Shown here piece after piece: positions 17,874 through 29,416 of a stretch of DNA of 64,000 bases. Numbering within the stretch: position 1 is the stretch's first letter; each line of letters opens with the position of its first letter. Below the pieces are notes generated by a model. That model made no database searches, had not been told where the DNA came from, and worked only from the letters and a program-made list of their open reading frames with translations. Origin of the DNA: Mycolicibacterium flavescens (GTDB taxonomy: Bacteria > Actinomycetota > Actinomycetes > Mycobacteriales > Mycobacteriaceae); the NCBI GenBank assembly GCA_900637135.1, contig LR134353.1, forward strand, positions 2,728,001-2,792,000, given 5' to 3'. Both the position numbers and the translations under genes were made by a program.

Positions 17874-18656
17874 CTAGAGGGTCAGCAATCGATACAGCCC
17901 GATGATTCCCACCACCACGATCACCGCCCTCAGCGCGTTGGGCGAAAGTCGGCGACCGTAGCGGGCCCCAAGAAAGCCGCCGACCAACGAACCGGCCGCG
18001 ATCAGGCCCGCCGCGGCCCAGCTGATCCGGTCGAACGCCACCAAGGTGTACGCCACCGCGGCCACGATGTTGACCACCAACGACAGCAGATTCTTGGCGG
18101 CGTTCATGCGCTGCATGCCCTCGGGAAGCAGCGCGCCCATCGCCGCGATCAGCAGAATCCCCTGAGCTGCGGTGAAGTAGCCCCCGTAGATCCCGACCGC
18201 GAACGTCGCGAAGACGACGCTGGCCAACTGGAACCGCGACACGTGCTCGGCGGACTGCCCCGCCGCTTCGGCCCGAGCCCGCGCATACGACTGGATTCGC
18301 GGACCGACCACCACCAACACCAGCGCCGCGATCAAAAGCACCGGCACGACCTGCTCGAACACAGTCTCCGGCAGATTCAGCAGCAGCCACGCACCCAGCG
18401 CCGCGCCCACAAACGAGGCCGGAATCTGCCACCGCAGCCGATCCCACTGTCCCCGCAGTTCGCGCCGGTAACCCCAGGTGCCCGACACCCCGCCGGCCAC
18501 CAACCCGATCGCGTTCGACATCGTCGACGTCACCGGCGGATAGCCCAACGCCACCAGGGTGGGAAAGGTGATCAGGGTGCCGGAGCCGACGAGCGTGTTG
18601 ATAGCGCCCGCTCCCAGACCCGCCAACGCGATGAGGACCATGTCGACGACGGGCAC
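17874..18656 (-). CDS. TSUP family permease (TauE/SafE type), second
   Basis: A 260-residue membrane protein with about eight helices. The first half contains GLGAGAINTLVGSGTLITFPTL and SNAIGLVAGGVSGTWGYR; the second GIYGGYFTAAQGILLIAA and NAAKNLLSLVVN, the TauE/SafE hallmarks. It is a different subgroup from the neighbour at 16734. GTG at 18656 has no ribosome site but sits 7 bases after TAGCCT, so the mRNA may be leaderless; ATG at 18641 is an alternative. Der lies 66 bp upstream on the same strand. Substrate unknown, sulfur anions being the family norm. Confidence 0.88.
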   Translation of the reverse strand: MPVVDMVLIALAGLGAGAINTLVGSGTLITFPTLVALGYPPVTSTMSNAIGLVAGGVSGTWGYRRELRGQWDRLRWQIPASFVGAALGAWLLLNLPETVFEQVVPVLLIAALVLVVVGPRIQSYARARAEAAGQSAEHVSRFQLASVVFATFAVGIYGGYFTAAQGILLIAAMGALLPEGMQRMNAAKNLLSLVVNIVAAVAYTLVAFDRISWAAAGLIAAGSLVGGFLGARYGRRLSPNALRAVIVVVGIIGLYRLLTL

Positions 18657-18663
18657 TTGGGCA

Positions 18664-18669
18664 AGGCTA
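18664..18669 (-). promoter_or_regulatory. Leaderless-type -10 (TAGCCT)
   Basis: TAGCCT on the minus strand ends 7 bases before GTG at 18656, the spacing that makes the start codon the transcript 5' end. It supports the GTG start of the TSUP gene. Confidence 0.5.
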
Positions 18670-18722
18670 ATCGTCGATTTGTGGAGCGGTAGCGGCGCCC
18701 ACCGCCGGTTGCGCTCGACAAA

Positions 18723-20138
18723 TCACCGAGAGCGGGGTCCCCGCTTCTCTCGCATCCGCACGTTGATCCGGATCGGGCTGCCCTCGAAGCCGAACGTCTC
18801 GCGCAGTCGCCGCTCCAGGAACCGTCGATAGCCGGCCTCCAGGAACCCCGAGGTGAACAGCACGAACGTCGGCGGGCGAGCTGTGGCCTGGGTGGCGAAC
18901 AGGATCCGCGGTTGCTTACCGCCGCGCACCGGCGGCGGATGGGCCGCCACCACTTCCTTGAGGAACGTGTTCAACCGCCCCGTGGAGATGCGGGTGTCCC
19001 ACGACTCGAGCGACTTCTCCAGGGCCGGGACCAGTTTCTGCACCGCGCGGCCCGTCTTGGCCGAGATGTTCACCCGCGGCGCCCACTGCAACTGCACGAG
19101 CTCGCGGTCGATCTCGCGGTCCAGCAGGTAACGGCGGTCCTCGTCGACCAGGTCCCACTTGTTGAACGCCAGCACCAGCGCCCGGCCGGCCTCGATCACC
19201 ATCGACAGCACGCGCTGGTCCTGCTCGGTCAGCGGCTGCGACGCGTCGATCAGGACGATCGCCACCTCGGCCGCGTCGATGGCGCCGTGGGTGCGCACCG
19301 ACGCATAGAACTCGTGCCCGCTCGCCTGCCCCACCTTGCGCCGCAGACCCGCGGTATCGACGAACCGCCACATCTTGCCGTCCATCTCGATCAGCGAGTC
19401 GACCGGATCGACGGTGGTGCCCGCGACGTCGTGGACGACGGAGCGCTGATCACCGGCCAGCCGGTTCAGCAGCGAGCTCTTGCCCACGTTCGGCTTGCCC
19501 ACGAGCGCAACCCGGCGCGGTCCTCCCCCACCGCTGGACATCTCTGACACCGTGGGCAGCGCGTCGATCACGGTGTCGAGCAGATCGGCCACCCCGCGGC
19601 CGTGCATGGCGCTGATCGGGTGCGGCTCGCCCAGACCCAGCGACCACAGCATGGCGGCGTCGGCTTCCCCGCGCTCGCTGTCAACCTTGTTGGCCGCCAG
19701 GAACACCGGCTTACCGGAGCGTTGCAACAGCTTCGCTGCCGCCTCGTCGGCAGTGGTGGCGCCGACCACCGCGTCGACGACGAAGATGATCGCGTCGGCT
19801 GTCCGCATCGCCACCGATGCCTGCTCGGCCACCAGCTGTTGCAGACCCTTCGCGTCGGGCTCCCAACCGCCGGTGTCCTGCAGGATGAATCTGCGGCCCA
19901 ACCACAACGCGTCGTAGGACACCCGGTCGCGCGTCACCCCCGGTACGTCCTGCACGACGGCTTCTCGACGGCCCAGGATCCGGTTCACCAACGTCGACTT
20001 ACCGACGTTCGGTCGCCCGACGACGGCGACGACGGGCGGTGCCGTCGCGGCCTCCTCGATTGCCTCGGCTATATCTCTTGCCGAGTCTTCGGCGATCTCC
20101 CAATCGCTTTCGTCGACCCAGGTTCCGTCCTCGCTCAT
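18723..20138 (-). CDS. der: Ribosome-associated GTPase Der (EngA)
   Basis: A 471-residue double GTPase needed for maturation of the 50S ribosomal subunit. Domain 1 shows GRPNVGKS (41-48), DTGGW (88-92) and NKVD (150-153). Domain 2 shows GKPNVGKS (214-221), DTAG (261-264) and NKWD. A KH-like domain closes the protein (about 370-465). The N-terminal 35 residues are an acidic extension typical of mycobacterial Der. ATG at 20138 overlaps the cmk stop (ATGA), making der the last gene of the parA-scpAB-rlu-cmk operon. Confidence 0.97.
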   Translation of the reverse strand: MSEDGTWVDESDWEIAEDSARDIAEAIEEAATAPPVVAVVGRPNVGKSTLVNRILGRREAVVQDVPGVTRDRVSYDALWLGRRFILQDTGGWEPDAKGLQQLVAEQASVAMRTADAIIFVVDAVVGATTADEAAAKLLQRSGKPVFLAANKVDSERGEADAAMLWSLGLGEPHPISAMHGRGVADLLDTVIDALPTVSEMSSGGGGPRRVALVGKPNVGKSSLLNRLAGDQRSVVHDVAGTTVDPVDSLIEMDGKMWRFVDTAGLRRKVGQASGHEFYASVRTHGAIDAAEVAIVLIDASQPLTEQDQRVLSMVIEAGRALVLAFNKWDLVDEDRRYLLDREIDRELVQLQWAPRVNISAKTGRAVQKLVPALEKSLESWDTRISTGRLNTFLKEVVAAHPPPVRGGKQPRILFATQATARPPTFVLFTSGFLEAGYRRFLERRLRETFGFEGSPIRINVRMREKRGPRSR

Positions 20139-20818
20139 CGCTGCGCTCCCGCCCGCTCCCGCACGAGGTTTCTCAGATGCTCGATCACGTCGGGCTGCGT
20201 CATCGCACTGGTGTCGACGACGACGGCGTCGTCGGCAGGCCGCAACGGCGAGACCGCCCGCGTGGAGTCGAGGTGGTCGCGCCGCTTGACGTCGGCCAGC
20301 ACCGCCTCGTAGTCATCGTCCAGACCGGTCGCCTTGTTCTGGTCGTTGCGGCGTCGCGCACGCTCTTCGGCCGATGCGGTCAAGAAAATCTTGAGGTCGG
20401 CGTCGGGCAGCACCACCGTCCCGATGTCACGGCCCTCCACGACGACGCTGTCCGGCCCGGAGGCCAGCTTGCGCTGCAGGTCGACGAGTCGTGTGCGCAC
20501 GGCGGGCACCGCCGAGACCGCTGACACCGCCTTGGTCACCGCGTCGCCGCGGATCTCAGACGAAACGTCTTCTCCGTCAAGGTAAGAGCAATCTTCATCG
20601 GGGTTGTAGCCGACGGCCAGTTCGGCGTCTGCGGCGGTCGCCGCGACGGCCTCGGTATCGGTCAGCTCGACACCGGCACGCAGTACGGCCAGTGTGACGA
20701 TCCGGTACATCGCCCCGGTGTCGAGGTACCGGGCGTTCAGCTCACGCGCCAAACCCCTTGACACCGTTGACTTGCCAGTTCCGGCGGGACCGTCGACGGC
20801 GATGACCAGTGGCGTCAC
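20135..20818 (-). CDS. cmk: Cytidylate kinase
   Basis: A 227-residue kinase that phosphorylates CMP and dCMP with ATP. The P-loop GPAGTGKST is at residues 10-18, followed by [17 protein letters not shown] (nucleotide-binding Arg/Asp). [11 protein letters not shown] and the lid segment [10 protein letters not shown] are present. ATG at 20818 overlaps the stop of the pseudouridine synthase gene and its own stop overlaps der, both by ATGA. Confidence 0.96.
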   Translation of the reverse strand: MTPLVIAVDGPAGTGKSTVSRGLARELNARYLDTGAMYRIVTLAVLRAGVELTDTEAVAATAADAELAVGYNPDEDCSYLDGEDVSSEIRGDAVTKAVSAVSAVPAVRTRLVDLQRKLASGPDSVVVEGRDIGTVVLPDADLKIFLTASAEERARRRNDQNKATGLDDDYEAVLADVKRRDHLDSTRAVSPLRPADDAVVVDTSAMTQPDVIEHLRNLVRERAGAQR

Positions 20819-21558
20819 AGGCCGACCGCCCTGTACAACTCGCCGAGCTCCTTCTGCGTCAGCACCCGGATGCTGCCCGGACGCTGATCGCCGAGCGTGA
20901 CGGTGCCGATGTCGGTTCGCACCAGCTCCTGCACCGGATGGCCGACCGCCGCGAGCATCCGACGCACGATCCGCTTGCGACCTTCGTGCAGGGTGACCCG
21001 CACCAGCGTCTTGCCGGGAACCTTGTCGACGACCGCGAAATCGTCGACCCGTGCCGGTCCGTCGTCGAGTTCAACGCCGTAGCGCAGCTGGCGGCCCACC
21101 CCGCGGGGCACTGCGCCCAGCACGGTGGCCAGGTAGGTCTTGGGCACCTCGAACGAGGGGTGCATCAGCCGGTGGGCCAGCTCCCCGTCGTTCGTCAACA
21201 GCATCAGCCCCTCGGTGTCGGCGTCGAGCCGGCCGACATGAAACAGCTTCTTGTTACCCCGAACCCGGTGCTCGACAAGGTCACCGATGCACGGGCGGCC
21301 CCGGTCGTCGGACATCGTCGAATGCATGCCCTTGGGTTTGTTGATCGCCAGGTGCACCAGCGTGTCGTCGAGCGTCACCCGCGCCCCGTCGACCCGGATC
21401 ACCGAGACCTCGGGGTCGACGCGGGTGCCCAACTCGGTGACGACGCGGTCGTCGACCTCCACGCGTCCGTCCCTGATCATCTTCTCGGCGACCCGGCGCG
21501 ACGCAATTCCGGCCTGCGACAACACTTTCTGCAGCCGCACGCCTTCGGGTTCAGCCAT
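20815..21558 (-). CDS. rRNA pseudouridine synthase (RsuA/RluB family)
   Basis: A 247-residue enzyme that isomerises uridine in rRNA. The N terminus ([21 protein letters not shown]) is an S4 RNA-binding domain. The catalytic motif [10 protein letters not shown] is at 109-118 with Asp112 as nucleophile, and the KPKG and [10 protein letters not shown] segments are in place. It corresponds to M. tuberculosis Rv1711. ATG at 21558 lies inside the scpB end (8-bp overlap). RluB-type specificity (23S helix 89) is likely but not provable here. Confidence 0.93.
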   Translation of the reverse strand: MAEPEGVRLQKVLSQAGIASRRVAEKMIRDGRVEVDDRVVTELGTRVDPEVSVIRVDGARVTLDDTLVHLAINKPKGMHSTMSDDRGRPCIGDLVEHRVRGNKKLFHVGRLDADTEGLMLLTNDGELAHRLMHPSFEVPKTYLATVLGAVPRGVGRQLRYGVELDDGPARVDDFAVVDKVPGKTLVRVTLHEGRKRIVRRMLAAVGHPVQELVRTDIGTVTLGDQRPGSIRVLTQKELGELYRAVGL

Positions 21559-22300
21559 GTGCGTCGGTGTCCACATCGAAGGACAGCGGCTGTTCGGGCG
21601 CCGGAGCACCGCTGAGTTTCATGAAACGCGGGTCCTCGTCCAGGGTTTCGCTGAGGTCGTCGATCACGTCGACGTCGGGCAGCAGCGGCGCGATGTCGGG
21701 GAGGTCGGCCAGAGACGTCAGGCCCAACCGTTCGAGGAAGAGCTCCGTGGTCGCGAACGTCACTGCGCCGGTGTCGGGATCAGTGCCCGCCTCGGTGATC
21801 AGGCCGCGGGCCACCAGCGTGCGTATCACCGCATCGACGTTGACGCCGCGCACCGCGCTCACTCGGGCGCGAGTCACCGGCTGCCGATAGGCCACCACGG
21901 CCAGCGTCTCCAGCGCCGCGCGCGTCAGCTTCGAGCGCGCCCCGTCGAGGAGCAACCGTTCCACATACGGGGCGTAGCGCGAGCGCGTGTACATCCGCCA
22001 GCCGCCCCCCGCCTCGCGCAGGTCGATACCGCTGTCACGGGCGGTGTACTCCTGGGCCATCGCCTGCAACTTCGCCGCGACGCGGTACGGCGGCTGCTCG
22101 ATCGCCAGCGCCAGTTGCTCCACGGTCGCCGGGGTGTCGACCACCAGCAGCAGCGCCTCGAGCACCGCGCCGAGCTCACCGTCCTCCAGCTCGGGCGGTT
22201 CGGCGACGTCGATCCCGAGATCGGTCGCGTCGGCCGCGACGCCCTCGCGGTCGAGGTCCGTCGCGACCTCGTCGAGGTTGTCGTGGTCTTCGCTATCCAT
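21551..22300 (-). CDS. scpB: Segregation and condensation protein B
   Basis: A 249-residue subunit of the SMC-ScpAB condensin-like complex that compacts and segregates the chromosome. It has an acidic N-terminal 40 residues, then two winged-helix domains (ELGAVLEALLLVVDTPATVEQLALAI; ALETLAVVAYRQPVTRARVSAVRGVN), the latter being the strongest ScpB signature. ATG at 22300 follows GGAAGAAG and overlaps the scpA stop by 8 bp. Confidence 0.95.
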   Translation of the reverse strand: MDSEDHDNLDEVATDLDREGVAADATDLGIDVAEPPELEDGELGAVLEALLLVVDTPATVEQLALAIEQPPYRVAAKLQAMAQEYTARDSGIDLREAGGGWRMYTRSRYAPYVERLLLDGARSKLTRAALETLAVVAYRQPVTRARVSAVRGVNVDAVIRTLVARGLITEAGTDPDTGAVTFATTELFLERLGLTSLADLPDIAPLLPDVDVIDDLSETLDEDPRFMKLSGAPAPEQPLSFDVDTDAHG

Positions 22301-23141
22301 ACTGATCTTCTTCCACCGCCAGGTGTTGGTGTGTCGGCCGCTCGCCGGTCCACGAAATCTGCAGCACACCAAGCGCTTCAGGTTGTTCGAATGCTACCGC
22401 CCGAGCCCGGTACAGCTCGAGCAGCGCCAGGAACCGCCCGACGATCTCGATCGGCGCTTCACAATCGGCGACCAGATCTCGGAAGGACGCCCACTGGCCG
22501 ATCCCGCGGCTCTCCAGCAGTGCCATCAGATTACCGATCTGCTCGGGAACCGACACCGCCGCGTGGTGCAGATGCTCGGTGCTCACCGTCGGCACCGGCC
22601 GCGGCGTGAACGCCGCCGCGGCGATCTGCGCGAAGGCCTCAGCGTCCACGCCGATCATCACTTCGGGCAGCAGCGCGGAGTAACGGTCCTCCAATGCGAC
22701 CGCACGCGGGTAGCTGCGCAGCGCCGCGGCTTCCAGTTCGGCGAACATTTCGGCGACGTGCTTGAACGCGCGGTACTGCAGCAGGCGGGCGAACAGCAGG
22801 TCACGTACTTCGAGCAGGGCGAGGTCTTCTTCGTCGTGCACCTCGCCGGCTGGCAGCAGGCGCGCCGCCTTCAGGTCGAGCAGGGTCGCGGCGATCACCA
22901 GGAACGCGGTGGTCTCGTCGAGTTCGAGCTGGGGGCCGATCGCCTTGGTGTAGGCGATGAAGTCGTCGGTCACCCGGTGCAGTGCCACCTCCGTGACGTC
23001 GAGGCGGTGGGCGAAGATCAGCTGCAACAGCAGGTCGAACGGGCCCTCGAAATTGCTCAGCCGAACCTGAAAACCCGACTGTGGAGCATCGTCCGAATCC
23101 GGGGTCGTCTCGGCTTCGGTCCCCGTCACCGGGTCATTCAC
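22293..23141 (-). CDS. scpA: Segregation and condensation protein A (kleisin)
   Basis: A 282-residue kleisin bridging SMC heads with ScpB. The N-terminal FQVRLSNFEGPFDLLLQLI is the classic ScpA start of domain, followed by VTDDFIAY and FLVIAATLLDLKAARLLP. The C-terminal winged helix (VGRFLALLELYRARAVAFEQ) is intact. GTG at 23141 overlaps the parA stop (GTGA), preferred over an earlier in-frame codon because of this coupling and the absence of homology upstream. Confidence 0.95.
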   Translation of the reverse strand: MNDPVTGTEAETTPDSDDAPQSGFQVRLSNFEGPFDLLLQLIFAHRLDVTEVALHRVTDDFIAYTKAIGPQLELDETTAFLVIAATLLDLKAARLLPAGEVHDEEDLALLEVRDLLFARLLQYRAFKHVAEMFAELEAAALRSYPRAVALEDRYSALLPEVMIGVDAEAFAQIAAAAFTPRPVPTVSTEHLHHAAVSVPEQIGNLMALLESRGIGQWASFRDLVADCEAPIEIVGRFLALLELYRARAVAFEQPEALGVLQISWTGERPTHQHLAVEEDQYG

Positions 23142-24010
23142 GCGCCGAACCGGTGGATGACCTCGCGAGCCAGAGATCGATACGATTGCGCCCCACCGGA
23201 TTTCGGCGCCCATGTGGTGATCGGTTCACCGGCGACACTGGTTTCGGGGAAGCGCACCGTGCGGGTGATGACGGTGTCGAACACGAGGTCACCGAAACGC
23301 TCCACTACCCGGGCCATGACTTCGCGTGAGTTTACGGTGCGCGGGTCGTAGCGGGTGATCAGGATGCCGCTGATCGACAGCTTCGGATTCAGCCGGTCGT
23401 GGACCTTGTCGACGGTGTCGGTGAGCAGAGCCAGGCCGCGCAGCGAGAAGAACTCACACTCGGTCGGGATGATCACACCGTCGCTGCACGCCAAGCCGTT
23501 CACGGTGAGCAAGCCGAGCGATGGCTGGCAGTCGATCAGGACGTAGTCGTAGCGGTCCAGCACCGGGTACAGCGCACGCGCCAGCGACTGTTCCCGGCCG
23601 ACCTCGTTCACCAGTTGGATCTCTGCCGCCGACAAATCGATGTTGCTGGGCACGAGGTCGAGGTTCTTGACCCGGGTGTGGATCAGCACATCGTCGATCG
23701 ACACCCGCGGTTCCACCAGCAGGTTGTGCACCGTGTGCTCGAGTTCGTAGTGCGGCACCCCCAGGCCCGCCGACAGGGCGCCCTGCGGGTCCAGATCGAC
23801 GAGCAGCACCCGGCGGCCGTACTCGGCCAGGCTGGCGCCGAGGTTGATCGTCGACGTGGTCTTGCCGACCCCGCCCTTCTGGTTGCACATCGCGATGACC
23901 TTGGCCGGACCGTGCGTCGTCTTCGGCTGCGGTTCGGGGATGTCCCGCGGTGGCCGGCCGGTCAGACCCAGGGTCTCCGGTGTTCCGCCGCCTCCTGCGT
24001 CGTCGCTCAT
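23138..24010 (-). CDS. ParA-family ATPase (Rv1708-like)
   Basis: A 290-residue deviant Walker ATPase. CNQKGGVGKTT puts the signature Lys at 45 and the P-loop at 45-52; VLLVDLDPQGALS and YVLIDCQPSLG are the other nucleotide motifs. The first 35 residues are a Gly/Pro-rich extension. It is not the origin-proximal ParA but the Soj-like protein that heads the scpAB operon in mycobacteria (Rv1708), suggesting a role with SMC-ScpAB in chromosome organisation. The ATG abuts a hairpin and overlaps the stop of a 15-codon upstream frame; no ordinary ribosome site is present. Confidence 0.93.
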   Translation of the reverse strand: MSDDAGGGGTPETLGLTGRPPRDIPEPQPKTTHGPAKVIAMCNQKGGVGKTTSTINLGASLAEYGRRVLLVDLDPQGALSAGLGVPHYELEHTVHNLLVEPRVSIDDVLIHTRVKNLDLVPSNIDLSAAEIQLVNEVGREQSLARALYPVLDRYDYVLIDCQPSLGLLTVNGLACSDGVIIPTECEFFSLRGLALLTDTVDKVHDRLNPKLSISGILITRYDPRTVNSREVMARVVERFGDLVFDTVITRTVRFPETSVAGEPITTWAPKSGGAQSYRSLAREVIHRFGA

Positions 24011-24054
24011 GCCTGACCGTCGCTGGTCAGGCAGTTCACGGGCATGGCGGACAT
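24007..24054 (-). CDS. Candidate leaderless 15-codon uORF coupled to parA
   Basis: ATG at 24054 stands 7 bases after TAAACT (24067-24062), so the mRNA may begin with this codon. The frame encodes MSAMPVNCLTSDGQA and ends in TGA overlapping the parA ATG as ATGA. Leaderless short ORFs are frequent in mycobacteria. Because parA has no Shine-Dalgarno site and a hairpin at its start, translation of this frame could deliver ribosomes to parA. Experimental support is lacking. Confidence 0.5.
   Translation of the reverse strand: MSAMPVNCLTSDGQA
24011..24032 (-). promoter_or_regulatory. Hairpin abutting the parA start codon
   Basis: A perfect 8-bp inverted repeat (GCCTGACC / GGTCAGGC with a 6-base loop) ends directly at the parA ATG. 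In the mRNA it would hide the initiation region unless melted by a ribosome reading the upstream short frame. Confidence 0.5.
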
Positions 24055-24061
24055 CCGGGCA

Positions 24062-24067
24062 AGTTTA
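24062..24067 (-). promoter_or_regulatory. -10 element (TAAACT) of the parA-scpAB operon
   Basis: TAAACT fits TANNNT and is 7 bases from the ATG of the short frame at 24054. It lies in the divergent region between parA and the O-methyltransferase gene. Confidence 0.5.
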
Positions 24068-24136
24068 ACGGCAGGAACGTGCCAGGTCAGCCAGACCCGC
24101 AGGCGAGTTGGGAGCCGATTGAGCCGCGTCGCGTCC

Positions 24137-24142
24137 TAGGCT
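24137..24142 (+). promoter_or_regulatory. Leaderless-type -10 (TAGGCT) of the O-methyltransferase gene
   Basis: TAGGCT ends 6 bases before ATG at 24149. No ribosome site is present, so the transcript probably starts at the codon. Confidence 0.55.
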
Positions 24143-24148
24143 GACGCC

Positions 24149-24913
24149 ATGGGCTTGAGGCAACGGATCCCGCTGCTGAGGTGGTCGTTCCTGCGCTTGG
24201 CGCTAGGCGTGCGCAACATCTCCACCACCGGTCAGGTTGGTGACGGGCGCGAGGCCGCGCTTCGCGACTACGTGGTGGCCAACGCGCGGCAGGGTGACAT
24301 CGACGACGTCCTCGCGACGATCGACCGGTTCGCCTACGAGAAGTCCTTCCTGATCAATGTCGGCGACCAGAAGGGCGCGATCCTCGACGCCGCGGTGCGC
24401 CGCGCCGACCCTCGCCTGGTGCTCGAGCTCGGCACCTACTGCGGATACGGTGCCCTGCGGCTGGCCAGGGCGGCACCGTCGGCGCGGATCTACTCGGTCG
24501 AACTCGCCGAGGCCAATGCCGATATCGCCCGGGATGTCTGGGCGCACGCGGGCGTCGCGGACCGCATCACGTGTGTGGTCGGCACGATCGGCGACGGCGG
24601 TCGCACCCTCGACGCGCTGGCTTCCGAGCACGGGTTCGGCCCGGACCTGCTCGACGTGGTGTTCATCGACCACGACAAGGCCGCCTACCTGGCCGATCTG
24701 CAGAGCATCCTCGACCGCGGCTGGCTGCACCGCGGCTCCGTCGTCGTCGCCGACAACGTGAAACTCCCCGGGGCGCCGAAGTACCGCGAATACATGCGCC
24801 GGCAGCAGGGCACGTTGTTCGACACCGTCGAGCACAGGACGCACGCGGAGTACCAGTCACTGTTCGCCGACCTGGTTCTCGAGTCCGAGTATCTGGGCGG
24901 ACAACAGCCTTGA
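24149..24913 (+). CDS. O-methyltransferase (catechol-type, class I SAM)
   Basis: A 254-residue methyltransferase. The SAM motif LVLELGTYCGYGALRLA (91-107) is that of the catechol O-methyltransferase group, with DVVFIDHDKAAYLADL (acidic metal and substrate site) and VVVADNV following. It matches the type of Rv1703c, which lies between the same flanking genes in M. tuberculosis (xerD on one side, parA on the other), though here the other genes between them are absent. The substrate is not readable; divalent metal and a vicinal diol are the family norm. Confidence 0.85.
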   Translation: MGLRQRIPLLRWSFLRLALGVRNISTTGQVGDGREAALRDYVVANARQGDIDDVLATIDRFAYEKSFLINVGDQKGAILDAAVRRADPRLVLELGTYCGYGALRLARAAPSARIYSVELAEANADIARDVWAHAGVADRITCVVGTIGDGGRTLDALASEHGFGPDLLDVVFIDHDKAAYLADLQSILDRGWLHRGSVVVADNVKLPGAPKYREYMRRQQGTLFDTVEHRTHAEYQSLFADLVLESEYLGGQQP

Positions 24914-24965
24914 CGGGTGGATTCCACGCAGCTGGTGCGGGCGATCAACCGGTTAAGGCCAACGG

Positions 24966-25909
24966 CTACCGCGCCCGCGGGTGGGCGCCGGCCCAGACCT
25001 CGCGCAGCGCGTTGACCGTGACCATGGTGTAGATCTGCGTCGTGGTCACCGAGGCGTGGCCGAGCAACTCCTGCACGACACGGACGTCGGCGCCGCCGTC
25101 GAGCAGATGCGTGGCGAACGAGTGCCGCAGCACGTGCGGCGACACCGCGGAGGTGATTCCGGCGCGCTCGGCGGAGTCCTGCAACACCTGCCACGCGCTC
25201 TGCCGCGACAGCCGCCCGCCGCGGGCGTTCAGGAAGATCGCGGGTGTGCCCCGGCCACGGCGCGCCAAGTCGGGACGCCCTCGTACGAAATAGACGTCGA
25301 GTGCGGTCACCGCCGGCCTGCCGATCGGGACCAGCCGGTGCTTGCCGCCCTTACCGCGCAGCAGCACCGAACGAGCATGGGTGTCGACGTCGTCGATGTC
25401 GAGCCCCACTGCCTCCGAGATGCGCGCCCCGGTCGAATACAGCAGTTCCAGCAGAGCGCGGTTACGCAGCGTGAGAGGGCTGTCGGCGTCGCTGTCGCCG
25501 CCCGCTGCCTCGAGGAGGGCCAGCACCTCGTCGAGCGACAGGCTCTTGGGCAGCCGCCTGCTCGGGGTCGGCGGCTTGACGTCCGAGGCGACGTCCAGTT
25601 CGGTCAACCCCTCGGCCGTCGCGAAGCGATGCAGGCCTCGCACCGCGATCAGCGCTCGCGCCGCCGACACCGCCGACAGCGGGGCGGTTCCGGCCTCGGC
25701 GTCCCCGCGGCGCAATGCCACCAGGAACTCGCTGACATCGGTCTGGGTCACCTTGGTCAAGTCGTCGATACCGCGTGCGGTCAGGTGTTCGATGTAGCGA
25801 CGCAGGTCGCGGCGGTAGGAGCTCAATGTGTTGGCGGCCGCACCGCGTTCGATGGTCAGGTGGTCGAGATAGCCCTGGACCTGACCTTCGAGCGCGGTTG
25901 TGAAGGTCG

Positions 25910-25913
<4 letters not shown>
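24966..25913 (-). CDS. xerD: Tyrosine recombinase XerD
   Basis: A 315-residue site-specific recombinase that resolves chromosome dimers at dif with XerC. The N-terminal core-binding domain ([26 protein letters not shown]) is followed by the catalytic domain with Arg in [31 protein letters not shown] (His-x-x-Arg), [13 protein letters not shown] with the nucleophile Tyr. GTG at 25913 overlaps the stop of the Nudix gene (GTGA). It is the last gene of the steA-mctB-pyrG-nudix-xerD string. Confidence 0.95.
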
Positions 25914-28322
<2,409 letters not shown>

Positions 28323-28389
28323 CTAGGCTGATTCCTAGTTTGGGGCCTGCCGACCCACGGAACCCCACCTTAACACCGAGGGCGACACC

Positions 28390-28453
28390 GCGTCGGTGAC
28401 GCGCCGAGGACCTGAGCGTCGGTGACGCGCCGAGGACCTGAGCGTCGGGGACC
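28390..28453. repeat. 26-bp tandem repeat, 2.4 copies
   Basis: Units at 28390-28415 and 28416-28441 are identical (beginning GCGTCGGTGACGCGCCGAGG), followed by a partial third copy with one change up to 28453. They lie in the spacer between mctB and pyrG. Copy number may vary between strains. Confidence 0.9.
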
Positions 28454-28468
28454 CTGGCGTGCGACGGC

Positions 28469-29407
28469 CTACTGCGGCACGGTGACCGACGTCGCACCCT
28501 GGCCGATGCCGTATTGGCCGGGCTTGCCGCCATTGGCCAGATCGCCCAGCGCCAGCACCGAGGTGATGCGGCCGGATTCGGTGCCGACGTCGTCGACCGT
28601 GCTGACCGCCGAGGTCAGTGCGGGATCCGAGCGCGTCACGGCGATCGCCGCGGTCCCCGATGCCGATCCGTCGCGGCCGACCAGGACGGTGCCCGAACCG
28701 TGCGGGGCCAGCCCGCCGGCGAATCGGGCCACGGTGGCGCCCCGGTTGCCGGCGTCATCGCCCAGCGGTCCGCCGGTCACGATCACCGCGGTGTTCGCCG
28801 CGCCCACCCGGTCGGTGTAGGTGATGAAACCGGTGTCGCGCAGTGTGGCGAGCACCGTTTCGCGTTGCGTGTCGTCGACGGTCTGCACCTTGGGATCGCG
28901 ATCGATCATCAGCGCGATGCCCAGCAGGTCGCCGGCCTGGGAGCCTTGGTCCACCGACGTGGTGCTGAGCTGTTTGCCCGCCGGCACAATCGGCGAGTTG
29001 ACCACCGACAACAGCTTCTCGGCGGCGTTAGCCTCGACGAACTGTGCTGTCAGCCCGACGGTTCCGCTGACCGTTCCCCCGGCCTGACCGACGAGTCGTG
29101 TCATCGCGTCGACGTCATCATCGGCGGCGTCGGGGGTGCGGAACAGCACCACCGATTTGTCGACCAGTGTCTCGCGCAGGATGCGCGGTGACATTTGCGC
29201 ATCGAACTCCCCTGCTGCGCCGAGTTTTTCGTTGAGCGCGTTCCTCTCGTCGGTCAGGGTGTTGATCCGCTCCTGGAGCTCGTTCTTGTCATCGCGCAGC
29301 CCCGACAGCACGGTGTTGGACAGCATCCCCGATCCGAGCGCGACACCGATGGCCAGCGCGAGGAACACCGCAGCGAGCGAAATCGCGTGTGTGCGTAGCG
29401 ATATCAT
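28469..29407 (-). CDS. mctB: MctB/SteB-family envelope protein (Rv1698-like)
   Basis: A 312-residue protein with one N-terminal membrane helix (SLAAVFLALAIGVALGSGML), a coiled coil (about 38-66, DDKNELQERINTLTDERNAL) and a periplasmic domain. It matches Rv1698, described as copper transport protein MctB, and the corynebacterial cell-division protein SteB, which pairs with SteA. Since steA lies 9 bp upstream on the same strand, a SteA-SteB role in cell separation fits the context as well as copper tolerance does. It ends with the TVPQ residues typical of the family. Confidence 0.9.
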   Translation of the reverse strand: MISLRTHAISLAAVFLALAIGVALGSGMLSNTVLSGLRDDKNELQERINTLTDERNALNEKLGAAGEFDAQMSPRILRETLVDKSVVLFRTPDAADDDVDAMTRLVGQAGGTVSGTVGLTAQFVEANAAEKLLSVVNSPIVPAGKQLSTTSVDQGSQAGDLLGIALMIDRDPKVQTVDDTQRETVLATLRDTGFITYTDRVGAANTAVIVTGGPLGDDAGNRGATVARFAGGLAPHGSGTVLVGRDGSASGTAAIAVTRSDPALTSAVSTVDDVGTESGRITSVLALGDLANGGKPGQYGIGQGATSVTVPQ

Positions 29408-29416
29408 CGGGCGCTC

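Noticed and set aside
28323..28338. CTAGG/CCTAG inverted repeat upstream of pyrG
   Set aside because: Only five base pairs; too weak to call an operator.
28390..28453. Tandem repeats before pyrG as a CRISPR array
   Set aside because: Units follow each other without spacers and no cas genes are present.
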